Part shown: piece after piece, positions 1 to 5,635 of the stretch
How the letters are laid out: every line of letters starts with the position of its first letter
Position numbering within the stretch: position 1 is the stretch's first letter
Assembly (NCBI GenBank): GCA_030595485.1
Contig: JAUVDE010000226.1
Span: 1 to 5,993, forward strand
Reading direction: 5' to 3'
Length of the DNA stretch: 5,993 nt
From: Draconibacterium sp.
Lineage (GTDB): Bacteria; Bacteroidota; Bacteroidia; Bacteroidales; Prolixibacteraceae
Made by a program: the position numbers and the translations under genes
The notes under the pieces: model-generated
Told to the model about the DNA's origin: nothing
The model's database searches: none
The model's input: the letters and a program-made list of their open reading frames with translations, nothing else

Positions 1-319
1 TAAGTGGCATTGGGCCAGCCTTTTTTAGTACCCGCACACATTCATGCAGCGCTGCTACTCCTTCATTGGTCATTATCGATTTATCGTTGGGATAATGAAG
101 AACTTTTCGTTCGTAATGTTTAGCCAGCGGAGCAATATAATCTTCAGCATATTTCGCAGGATTCGACCGAAATAGATTTATTTCGTACACTACCTCTTTT
201 TCGATGGGAGAGAGGTACTTTGCATTTGCGGCTGTATTTAGTTCCTTGTCTTTATTTGCGGCTTTTGCCGAAACAAAAGTTACGGCGCATATAATAACTG
301 TGCTTATCCAAATTTTCAT
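1..319 (-). CDS. Secreted CAP-domain (SCP/PR1-like) protein, N-terminal part, runs off left edge
   Basis: The frame opens with ATG at 319 and stays open for 106 codons to the left edge, so only the N-terminus is present. Residues 1-20 look like a Sec signal peptide: Lys2, a hydrophobic stretch ISTVIICAVTFVSA, and likely cleavage after Ala18 or Ala20. From about residue 36 the sequence matches the start of Bacteroidota CAP domains as I know them: LSPIEKEVVYEINLFRSNP, then KYAEDYIAPL, and later EGVAALHECVRVLKKAGPMPL, where the helix EInl.R.nP..yA is the family hallmark. The catalytic-like His and Glu of the CAP cavity would partly lie beyond the edge. Many bacterial CAP proteins are extracellular or periplasmic and have no defined activity. 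The gene starts 35 bases after the barrel gene, so it could be the last operon member, although no functional link to the transporter is evident. The leader has no strong Shine-Dalgarno site. Family assignment rests on recalled motifs. Confidence 0.8.
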   Translation of the reverse strand, partial: MKIWISTVIICAVTFVSAKAANKDKELNTAANAKYLSPIEKEVVYEINLFRSNPAKYAEDYIAPLAKHYERKVLHYPNDKSIMTNEGVAALHECVRVLKKAGPMPL

Positions 320-354
320 AAATCTCAATATTTTTCAGAATAGTGTCTTCACGA

Positions 355-1518
355 TTAGAAGTTCCACTTTAACCTTGCATAAGCAACGTTCGAACCCGAC
401 CTACTATTGTTGAATTCTAAATTAAAGTATTGATACATAAACGAAAAATAGAGATTTGAGTTTATGGAGAAGTCGATTCCGGGCATTAAAAAATAGCCAT
501 TATAATCGGTATAATACATGCCGGCCAAATTTGCGGTTAGTATTGGACTAACGATATACGACAAATTAGCAAAAAAGTTAAATTCGCTAAAGGACAAGCT
601 TTTTGACGTAGCGGGAGCCTGAAAAATAGCGGTTGGGTTTTGCCCAATATCAATAAGTGTTTTAGAGTCGTTGTACAAAAACTCCCACTGAACGGTTAAG
701 TTATTTCCAACTAAATAATCGAAACCTATGCTGGCTAAAAATACACCGCTTGTATCGGTGAAATTTTCTTCGGGGTGATAATAATTGCCTTCGCCACGAA
801 AGGCGACACTTCCAATATTACCTTCCCAGCCTAATCCAAAAACAAAATCTTGCCCATCGACATAAGCTCCCAGAAATTGGATGTCGTAACTCCACTTGTT
901 AAACTTGTACAAACCGGCCAGCGTTAAATTGTTCGCACTGTCGACTTTTGCAACGAACTCTGCTGACGAGGCAGTTCCAAAATAGTAGTGGGCACGTAAA
1001 GCATCGGAACCGGGGCGTTCCATATAATCAAAGTCGTAATACGAAAAGGCGTTGAAAATATCATTCGGATTCCAAACCAGGGTTCGGCCCCAGTTAACCC
1101 TTTGCCGACCTAGACTCAACTCAAAATTTCCATTTACGTATTCAATGTAAGCTCTATCGAATTGCGTGTTCATTAAATTATTTTCGCCTGCCCACCAGTT
1201 GAAATTAAGGTCTAAAAAACCTCGGTCGTTATTAAAACTTTCGGCATAACCCGGTATTTGTTTAATGCTTTGTCCCCATAAAAACTGATTTCGAAATTGA
1301 AGGTGGGCTGTAAATTTATCGTTGGCATAATAGGCAATATTTATGCGGTTGTGCATAATAAAATCATTCAAAAACTGATAGTTGTCCTGCTCGTCTTTAG
1401 CAAAACCCGATTGCCCCATGTTTGATATGTAGCTATTAAAATCAAGTTTCGATTGTGCTGAAGCAAGTAATGCACTCGACAGAAACAGTAGCGTGATAAT
1501 ATTTTTGATTACAGACAT
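355..1518 (-). CDS. Outer-membrane beta-barrel protein, DUF1302-like by motif
   Basis: This 387-residue protein has a clear signal peptide (residues 1-21, ending LLASA before Gln22). The mature part consists of alternating aromatic and polar strands typical of an outer-membrane barrel, and the C-terminus is ARLKWNF, with the terminal Phe recognised by the BAM machinery. Residues 137-145 (GRQRVNWGR), 150-156 (NPNDIFN) and 167-175 (ERPGSDALR) form a conserved-looking block. It recalls the GRQ..xWG, NP.D and RPGS.. block of proteobacterial DUF1302 barrels, which pair with LolA-like DUF1329 proteins and an inner-membrane exporter; that comparison is from memory. There is no TonB box or plug domain, so this is not a TonB-dependent receptor. 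It starts 30 bases after the ATPase stop, which suggests co-transcription and a role as the outer-membrane end of the transport system. It could instead be a general porin-like protein. The barrel call is firm; the function is inferred. Confidence 0.8.
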   Translation of the reverse strand: MSVIKNIITLLFLSSALLASAQSKLDFNSYISNMGQSGFAKDEQDNYQFLNDFIMHNRINIAYYANDKFTAHLQFRNQFLWGQSIKQIPGYAESFNNDRGFLDLNFNWWAGENNLMNTQFDRAYIEYVNGNFELSLGRQRVNWGRTLVWNPNDIFNAFSYYDFDYMERPGSDALRAHYYFGTASSAEFVAKVDSANNLTLAGLYKFNKWSYDIQFLGAYVDGQDFVFGLGWEGNIGSVAFRGEGNYYHPEENFTDTSGVFLASIGFDYLVGNNLTVQWEFLYNDSKTLIDIGQNPTAIFQAPATSKSLSFSEFNFFANLSYIVSPILTANLAGMYYTDYNGYFLMPGIDFSINSNLYFSFMYQYFNLEFNNSRSGSNVAYARLKWNF

Positions 1519-1548
1519 TTTAAAATTTTGCCTTGAGGTTAAAGCTCC

Positions 1549-2244
1549 TTATTCTCCACCATTTTTACGAACATCACTTATTATTTTTCCGTCTTCGATG
1601 GTAATTACACGGCGGGCTTTTTTTACTACGCGGGCATCGTGGGTGCTAAATACAAAAGTTATGTTTTCTTCTTTATTCAGCTTTTCCATAATATCCAATA
1701 ATGTTTCGGTAGATTTCGAATCGAGGTTTGCAGTGGGTTCGTCGGCTAATACAAATTTGGGTTTACTTGCCAAAGCACGCGCAACCGCAACTCTTTGTTG
1801 CTGCCCCCCTGATGACTTTGAAGGGCGCGCATTTATCCTTTCTCCTAAACCAACAGCTTGTAATAGCTCAATGGTTCGTCTTTCGCACTCCTGAGTTGTT
1901 TTGCCTTGCAAGCGCATTACAAATTCAGTATTTTCTTTTGCAGTTAGTACCGGAATTAAATTGTAAGATTGAAAAACAAAACCAATGTTATTTAAGCGGA
2001 AATCGGTTAAAGCTTCACCTTTTAAATCGCTCATATTGGTGCCGCCAACTTTTACGTCTCCCGAAGTTGGGTCATCTAAACCGCCAATCATATTTAATAA
2101 AGTAGTTTTCCCCGAGCCCGATGGACCTACAATTGCCGCAAATTCACCTTCAGCAAAATCTAAAGTTACACCGTTTACTGCATGTACTTCAACTTCCGAT
2201 TCGCTATATGTTTTGTGTAAATCTTTAATTTGTATGACTTTCAT
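1549..2244 (-). CDS. ABC transporter ATP-binding protein, LolD/MacB (FtsE-like) family
   Basis: This 231-residue cytoplasmic ATPase has the usual length for the LolD/FtsE/MacB-NBD group and should power the two FtsX-type permeases encoded upstream. Visible motifs are Walker A GPSGSGKTT (residues 40-48), Q-loop Gln92 in FVFQSYNLIP, a signature at 144-148 followed by QQR, Walker B FVLADEP with catalytic Glu169, D-loop NLDSK (173-177) and H-loop His202 in FSTHD. The segment QSYNLIPVLTAKEN and the NLDSK.TE block are typical of the MacB/LolD family. The signature reads SSGGQ where LSGGQ is canonical; the glycines and Gln are retained, so activity is still expected. The ATG at 2244 fits the standard N-terminus (MKVIQIKDLHKTY). 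The gene lies 76 bases after the second permease, the widest gap in the cluster, and 30 bases before the barrel gene. It is not fused to a permease and no MacA-type adaptor is visible, which argues against a canonical MacAB pump. Confidence 0.95.
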   Translation of the reverse strand: MKVIQIKDLHKTYSESEVEVHAVNGVTLDFAEGEFAAIVGPSGSGKTTLLNMIGGLDDPTSGDVKVGGTNMSDLKGEALTDFRLNNIGFVFQSYNLIPVLTAKENTEFVMRLQGKTTQECERRTIELLQAVGLGERINARPSKSSGGQQQRVAVARALASKPKFVLADEPTANLDSKSTETLLDIMEKLNKEENITFVFSTHDARVVKKARRVITIEDGKIISDVRKNGGE

Positions 2245-2251
2245 TTTTCAA

Positions 2252-2282
2252 GTATTTAGTAGTTAGAATTAAGAAGTTAGAC
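2252..2282 (-). repeat. Solo heptad-repeat array, third copy of the element flank
   Basis: Read on the minus strand, positions 2282 to 2248 divide into 7-base units GTCTAAC, TTCTTAA, TTCTAAC, TACTAAA, TACTTGA. On the plus strand the core ATTTAGTAGTTAGAA (2254-2268) matches perfectly the complement of the array right of the four-helix-bundle gene. The part TTAGAATTAAGAAGTTAGA (2263-2281) matches 3761-3779, left of that gene, at 18 of 19 bases. It is in the same orientation as the left array and encloses no gene here. It fills much of the 76-base gap between the second permease and the ATPase. It may be a scar or solo end of the same element, or an independently spread repeat. Confidence 0.75.
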
Positions 2283-2320
2283 GAAAACTTACTCAATTTA
2301 ACTATCTTATTAATCAATAT

Positions 2321-3748
2321 TTATTCTGTGCGTAATGCTTCAATAGGTTTTAGTTTAAGGGCTTTTCGTGCCGGGGCAATCGAGGATAATACACCCACTA
2401 ATATTACCAACACAATTATTCCGAAGAAAAATCCCCACTCAATATTCGGGTATACTACGGCGGCAAAACCAACGGCTTCAAACCCTTCGCCAACCGATGA
2501 GAAATCGAGACCAGTGTACCCCGTAATTTTAAGAATTAGAGCACCCAGTGCCATTCCAATTACACTTCCACTTAAGGTTAAAAATATAGTCTCGAGCATA
2601 ATCATCCAAAACACTTTCTTTTTGCTCATGCCAATTGCCATTAGCATACCTAATTCTTTAATACGCTCCATAATTGCCATTAACATGGTGTTTACAATGC
2701 CAAATGCTAGTGCTAAAAAAATAATCCCCATAATAATAAAATAGTAAACGTCCATTATATCAGCTATCATAGCTGCATCGGGAATCAGCTCGCGCCAGGT
2801 CATTACATTTGAGTTGGGGAATTCTTTGCTGATTGCCAATTGTTCAGCTTTTTCAGTTGATTCCTCAAGGTTTACCAATGCCGCTATTTCATGAAAATCG
2901 TTAGGGCCAAAGCCGGCTGCTTTTGTTAAATCGCTATGCCTTACAAAAGCATTTTGTGCATCGAAAACCGTATTGCTTGTTTTATAAATACCACAAACCC
3001 GGTACGATTGATAGGTCATTTCGCCGTGCATGTCGGTGAAAGTGAATACAATTTTTGAGCGCAAATGATAATATTTAGCCAATTCAGTAATTAAAGATCC
3101 GTACTTTCGGGCTTCTGATTTCGTGAGTTCAGATTCGAAAGCTTTACTGAATTTTGTTTTTGAATAAAAACGTCGGCCTTCATATTCCTGAGCAATTGAA
3201 ATTACATTGTTGGGTACCTGCAAACTTTTTAAACTGTCGATAAGTGCTGTAGTAACTCTGAACGTTTTTATGCGCAGTTGTTCGGCTGTTTTGTCGCTAA
3301 TAACAATTGGGTTACTATGGTCAACATCGAAAAAGCTGCCACCGTCGGCTACAATAAATTTATGTATATCAGAAACTTGTTTTTCCTCCGCCAGATTAAT
3401 GCCTTTTAGTGTAACTGCGGTGTTCCCTCGCGAGGTAGCCGCCATGGCAACTACTTTTGTTCGGCTGGTAAAATTTTCAATAGTCGACTGCGACTCAACA
3501 AATTGTTTTACCTTTTCGTAGTTCTGAATTGTAAATGAAATTTCTTCGTTATTTAAATATTCAGGATTTTGAATTTTTATATGTGCCGCTTCAGTATAAA
3601 TTGCTGCGTGCACACGTTGGTCCGACCAGCCTTTCATAAGTCCGGCAACAAACACCCCGGCTACTGTTCCTAAGGTTACGGCAACAATAACTATCAGGCT
3701 ACGGTGTTTATTCCGCCAAACATTTTTCCATGAAATTGATGTTATCAT
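2321..3748 (-). CDS. FtsX-type ABC transporter permease (LolC/LolE-like topology), second of the pair
   Basis: This 475-residue inner-membrane protein has the four-helix FtsX layout: N-terminal ISWKNVWRNKHR, TM1 about 16-38, a large periplasmic MacB_PCD-like domain about 40-330, then TM2 about 334-358, TM3 about 379-408 and TM4 about 437-458. The cytoplasmic segment ERIKELGMLMAIGMSKK (361-377) is the FtsX coupling region that contacts the ATPase, and the C-terminus KLKPIEALRTE is typical. Between ISDKTAEQLRIK and SKIVFTFTDMHGE the periplasmic domain carries a mostly helical, charged insertion (about 161-229) that usual family members bridge with a short turn. It should pair as a heterodimer with the permease encoded at 4208-5614, from which it is separated by the four-helix-bundle gene. 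Translation starts at ATG 3748 behind an A-rich leader that itself follows a heptad repeat. The transported substrate cannot be read from the sequence. Confidence 0.92.
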   Translation of the reverse strand: MITSISWKNVWRNKHRSLIVIVAVTLGTVAGVFVAGLMKGWSDQRVHAAIYTEAAHIKIQNPEYLNNEEISFTIQNYEKVKQFVESQSTIENFTSRTKVVAMAATSRGNTAVTLKGINLAEEKQVSDIHKFIVADGGSFFDVDHSNPIVISDKTAEQLRIKTFRVTTALIDSLKSLQVPNNVISIAQEYEGRRFYSKTKFSKAFESELTKSEARKYGSLITELAKYYHLRSKIVFTFTDMHGEMTYQSYRVCGIYKTSNTVFDAQNAFVRHSDLTKAAGFGPNDFHEIAALVNLEESTEKAEQLAISKEFPNSNVMTWRELIPDAAMIADIMDVYYFIIMGIIFLALAFGIVNTMLMAIMERIKELGMLMAIGMSKKKVFWMIMLETIFLTLSGSVIGMALGALILKITGYTGLDFSSVGEGFEAVGFAAVVYPNIEWGFFFGIIVLVILVGVLSSIAPARKALKLKPIEALRTE

Positions 3749-3759
3749 TTTTTTGTTTT

Positions 3760-3794
3760 TTTAGAATTAAGAAGCTAGAATTTAGGAGTTGGAA
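3760..3794 (-). repeat. Left heptad-repeat array flanking the four-helix-bundle gene
   Basis: On the minus strand, 3794 to 3760 reads as five 7-base units: TTCCAAC, TCCTAAA, TTCTAGC, TTCTTAA, TTCTAAA. The array contains the last codons and TAA stop of the four-helix-bundle gene (3782-3784) and ends 11 bases before the ATG of the next permease. The plus-strand segment TAGAATTTAGGAGTTGGAA (3776-3794) matches the reverse complement of 4180-4198 at 17 of 19 positions, so the two flanks form an inverted repeat around the gene. Confidence 0.8.
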
Positions 3795-4198
3795 TAGTTC
3801 TTGGAAATTTTGTTGGAATATGACTTTAGCATTTTTCCGACTTCTTCAATATCCAATATTAACTCACTTGTTTCTGCATATTTTAAATCATTAATTAATA
3901 GAAGATAGTAGTTTACTTCATTTAAAGATGCCAAGGGTATATTATAGAAGCGCAATTTGTCCTTTGTTCCTTGTCTCCCAGATCCTTCAGCAATATTTGC
4001 AGGAATAGAAATCACAGCACGTCTAATTTGTGACGTTAAACCGAATAATTCTTCTTTTGGAAAGGTTTGAGTAATACCATAAATGTTCAAAACCAATTTA
4101 TGTGCCTTTTGCCAAACTATTAAATCTCTATAACTATTTGCTTTACGTTCCATACTATATACTTTTTCTATATTCTAACTTCTAACTACTAAATTCTA
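3776..4198 (-). mobile_element. Putative intervening-sequence-like element: four-helix-bundle ORF enclosed by inverted repeats
   Basis: An ORF of the 23S rRNA intervening-sequence protein family is bracketed by imperfect inverted repeats (3776-3794 and 4180-4198, 17 of 19 matching) and interrupts a pair of permease genes that normally sit side by side. Known 23S rRNA intervening sequences, for example in Leptospira, also consist of an ORF of this family closed by inverted repeats. Here the host would be an mRNA operon. No transposase, integrase or reverse transcriptase is present, and no clear target-site duplication can be defined because the flanks are low-complexity repeats. Mobility is inferred from the layout. 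Confidence 0.4.
3782..4153 (-). CDS. Four-helix-bundle protein, 23S rRNA intervening-sequence protein family (S23/bIVP)
   Basis: This 123-residue protein matches the family (PF05635/TIGR02436 as I recall it) over its whole length: SYRDLIVWQKAHKLVLNIY at 7-25, FPKEELFGLTSQIRRAVISI at 31-50, PANIAEGSGR at 51-60, then two further helices through DIEEVGKMLKSYSNK. Length is normal and there is no signal peptide or membrane segment, so it is cytoplasmic. Its role is unknown. Homologues are encoded inside 23S rRNA intervening sequences, and the Avd protein of diversity-generating retroelements is related and binds nucleic acid. It is the only gene here unrelated to an envelope function, sitting between the two permease genes with gaps of 54 and 33 bases. 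Hand-counted GC for 3781-4140 is 112 of 360 (31%), against 118 of 300 (39%) in five sampled lines of the neighbouring permeases. The final residues NS and the stop are encoded by the left heptad array. No promoter of its own was recognised. Confidence 0.92.
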   Translation of the reverse strand: MERKANSYRDLIVWQKAHKLVLNIYGITQTFPKEELFGLTSQIRRAVISIPANIAEGSGRQGTKDKLRFYNIPLASLNEVNYYLLLINDLKYAETSELILDIEEVGKMLKSYSNKISKNYSNS

Positions 4199-4207
4199 TA
4201 TTCTCTC
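4166..4207 (+). repeat. Right heptad-repeat array, six units, abutting the upstream stop codon
   Basis: On the plus strand this stretch divides exactly into six 7-base units: TTCTATA, TTCTAAC, TTCTAAC, TACTAAA, TTCTATA, TTCTCTC. The last unit ends at 4207, and the stop codon of the upstream permease (complement of TTA) occupies 4208-4210, so the array fills the intergenic space from that stop to within 12 bases of the small gene's ATG. Its orientation is opposite to the left array at 3760-3794 and to the solo array near 2252-2282. Confidence 0.85.
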
Positions 4208-5614
4208 TTACGCTCTCAGCGCATTCATTAACTTTAGCTTGCGAATACTCTTTAATGGGAAATAGCTGGCTAGCAAAACCATAATTATCACAATTATTGC
4301 TTGCCACCAGAAGTAGGCATCGAAACTAGCCATTGGCATTACCGCTTCGTAGCCCATGTCTTCGTACATTTTTGCTGTTTGTCCGGTCATTTGAATGGGA
4401 TATTTATTGCCAAGGTAAAGTAAGGGTGAAATAGCAAGCATTCCCATAACTGCACCTAATGATCCCATAAATACCATTTCAATTACCACAACGTACATCA
4501 GTTGTCGTTTCCGCATTCCAATGGCATTTAGTACTCCAAATTCTCGTTTGCGTTCAGCAATCATCATTAGTACGGTGCCAAATATTCCGAAGAATACAAT
4601 TACATAAAGAATGGCTATAAATACAAGCCCGCCTGCACTGTCTCCTTCAATGGTTTGTTTTAGAATAGGATTAAACTCTTCCCAATTTTTTACTACATAT
4701 AATTCGTTGTCTAATTGCTGGTCAAGTTCATGCTGCACCTCTAACATTTTTCCATTGTCGTGAATATTTATGGCAAGTGTTGTTAGCATGTTTTCCATAT
4801 CGAAAAATTGCTGAGCACGGGGTAGAGCCATATAAACTAATTTATTGTCGAGTTCGGGCGAAGGTATTTTTATAATGCCGCGTACCGGGAATAAACCGGC
4901 AGCCGATGAACCTTGATAACCGGTTCCCATTAATACAAGCGTATCGCCAATACTTAAGTGCATAAACTTCGATAAGCGGTCGGAAACCAAAATGCCATCG
5001 TCATCACTTTGCAAATAGTTACCTTCAAATGCAGTTAGTTTGCCGATCTTATTAAGTAGCTCTTTATTTGTAATGCCACAATTCAAACTTATTTTATCTA
5101 AGGAGCTAAACGAGGCATTCCCATATATTTTTAGGTTTGCTATTTGGTCTTTGCTTAACTCGTCTAGTTCATAAACTTTTTCCATCAAATGGCTCGAAAA
5201 ACGGTAGCGTACCAAATTTCTTTGTGGGTTCGATAATTCAGCTTCCTTTTCAACATCGATACCATTTACAAGTACACCTTTCGTTTTTGCTCCAATCGAT
5301 GCCAAAGCAAAAGACTCTACTCGCGGGACAGCAATTTTAACTTGTGGATTACTGTTTATATTCTGAACTAATTCCGCACTGTATTCGAAAGCATTGTCAA
5401 GCCCGGGTTCATCAAAATAATCGGGGCTTTGTACTTGCAAGTAACCAGTGTAAGCTTCAATACTTTGGTGAATCATGTGTCCATAAGTTCCAAGCTGAAA
5501 GGAACGCATGCCGATGGCAAAAAATAAAGCAAAAAATATGGATGCCGCTGTAATTATCGTTCGTTTGCGGTTGCGCCAAATATTTCGCCAGGCCATTTGT
5601 ATTACTCTTTTCAT
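4208..5614 (-). CDS. FtsX-type ABC transporter permease (LolC/LolE-like topology), first of the pair
   Basis: This 468-residue inner-membrane protein opens with the subfamily motif MAWRNIWRNRKR (residues 7-18). It has TM1 about 19-37, a periplasmic domain about 38-325, then TM2 about 328-352, TM3 about 373-402 and TM4 about 434-453. The coupling region ERKREFGVLNAIGMRKR (354-370) marks the FtsX domain and the C-terminus ends LMNALRA. The periplasmic domain has the MacB_PCD pattern (GVLVNGID at 113-120, DGILVSDRLSKFM at 206-218, VRGIIKI at 244-250). It also has an extra charged and partly helical stretch at about 131-190, at a different point from the insertion in its partner. The ATG at 5614 follows the LolA-like gene by 21 bases, so the two are very likely co-transcribed. 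Two non-identical FtsX subunits plus a separate ATPase resemble LolCDE in architecture, but bacteria of this type should have a true LolCDE elsewhere, so no lol name is given. Confidence 0.92.
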   Translation of the reverse strand: MKRVIQMAWRNIWRNRKRTIITAASIFFALFFAIGMRSFQLGTYGHMIHQSIEAYTGYLQVQSPDYFDEPGLDNAFEYSAELVQNINSNPQVKIAVPRVESFALASIGAKTKGVLVNGIDVEKEAELSNPQRNLVRYRFSSHLMEKVYELDELSKDQIANLKIYGNASFSSLDKISLNCGITNKELLNKIGKLTAFEGNYLQSDDDGILVSDRLSKFMHLSIGDTLVLMGTGYQGSSAAGLFPVRGIIKIPSPELDNKLVYMALPRAQQFFDMENMLTTLAINIHDNGKMLEVQHELDQQLDNELYVVKNWEEFNPILKQTIEGDSAGGLVFIAILYVIVFFGIFGTVLMMIAERKREFGVLNAIGMRKRQLMYVVVIEMVFMGSLGAVMGMLAISPLLYLGNKYPIQMTGQTAKMYEDMGYEAVMPMASFDAYFWWQAIIVIIMVLLASYFPLKSIRKLKLMNALRA

Positions 5615-5635
5615 AAAAAGGTACTTTAAAAATGA

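Noticed and set aside
204..413. Plus-strand 69-codon frame with a hydrophobic N-terminus
   Set aside because: It is antisense to the signal peptide region of the CAP gene and the end of the barrel gene. The hydrophobic look comes from the complementary AT-rich codons.
1493..1894. Plus-strand 133-codon open frame
   Set aside because: It lies antisense to the barrel start and the ATPase gene, whose motifs are unambiguous. The translated sequence resembles no family.
2245..2320. Promoter for the ATPase gene in the 76-base gap
   Set aside because: No convincing TAnnTTTG element with a matching -33 TTTG was found on the minus strand. The gap is largely explained by the heptad array.
2328..2744. 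Plus-strand 138-codon open frame opposite the second permease
   Set aside because: It mirrors the transmembrane part of the permease on the other strand. It has no recognisable domain and no support from context.
3782..4153. Avd protein of a diversity-generating retroelement
   Set aside because: The fold family is related, but there is no reverse transcriptase, template repeat or variable repeat nearby, and the sequence fits the stand-alone intervening-sequence protein better.
1549..5614. MacAB-type macrolide or peptide efflux pump
   Set aside because: The ATPase is not fused to a permease, no MacA-like adaptor or TolC-like protein is present, and there are two different permeases with a LolA-like protein.
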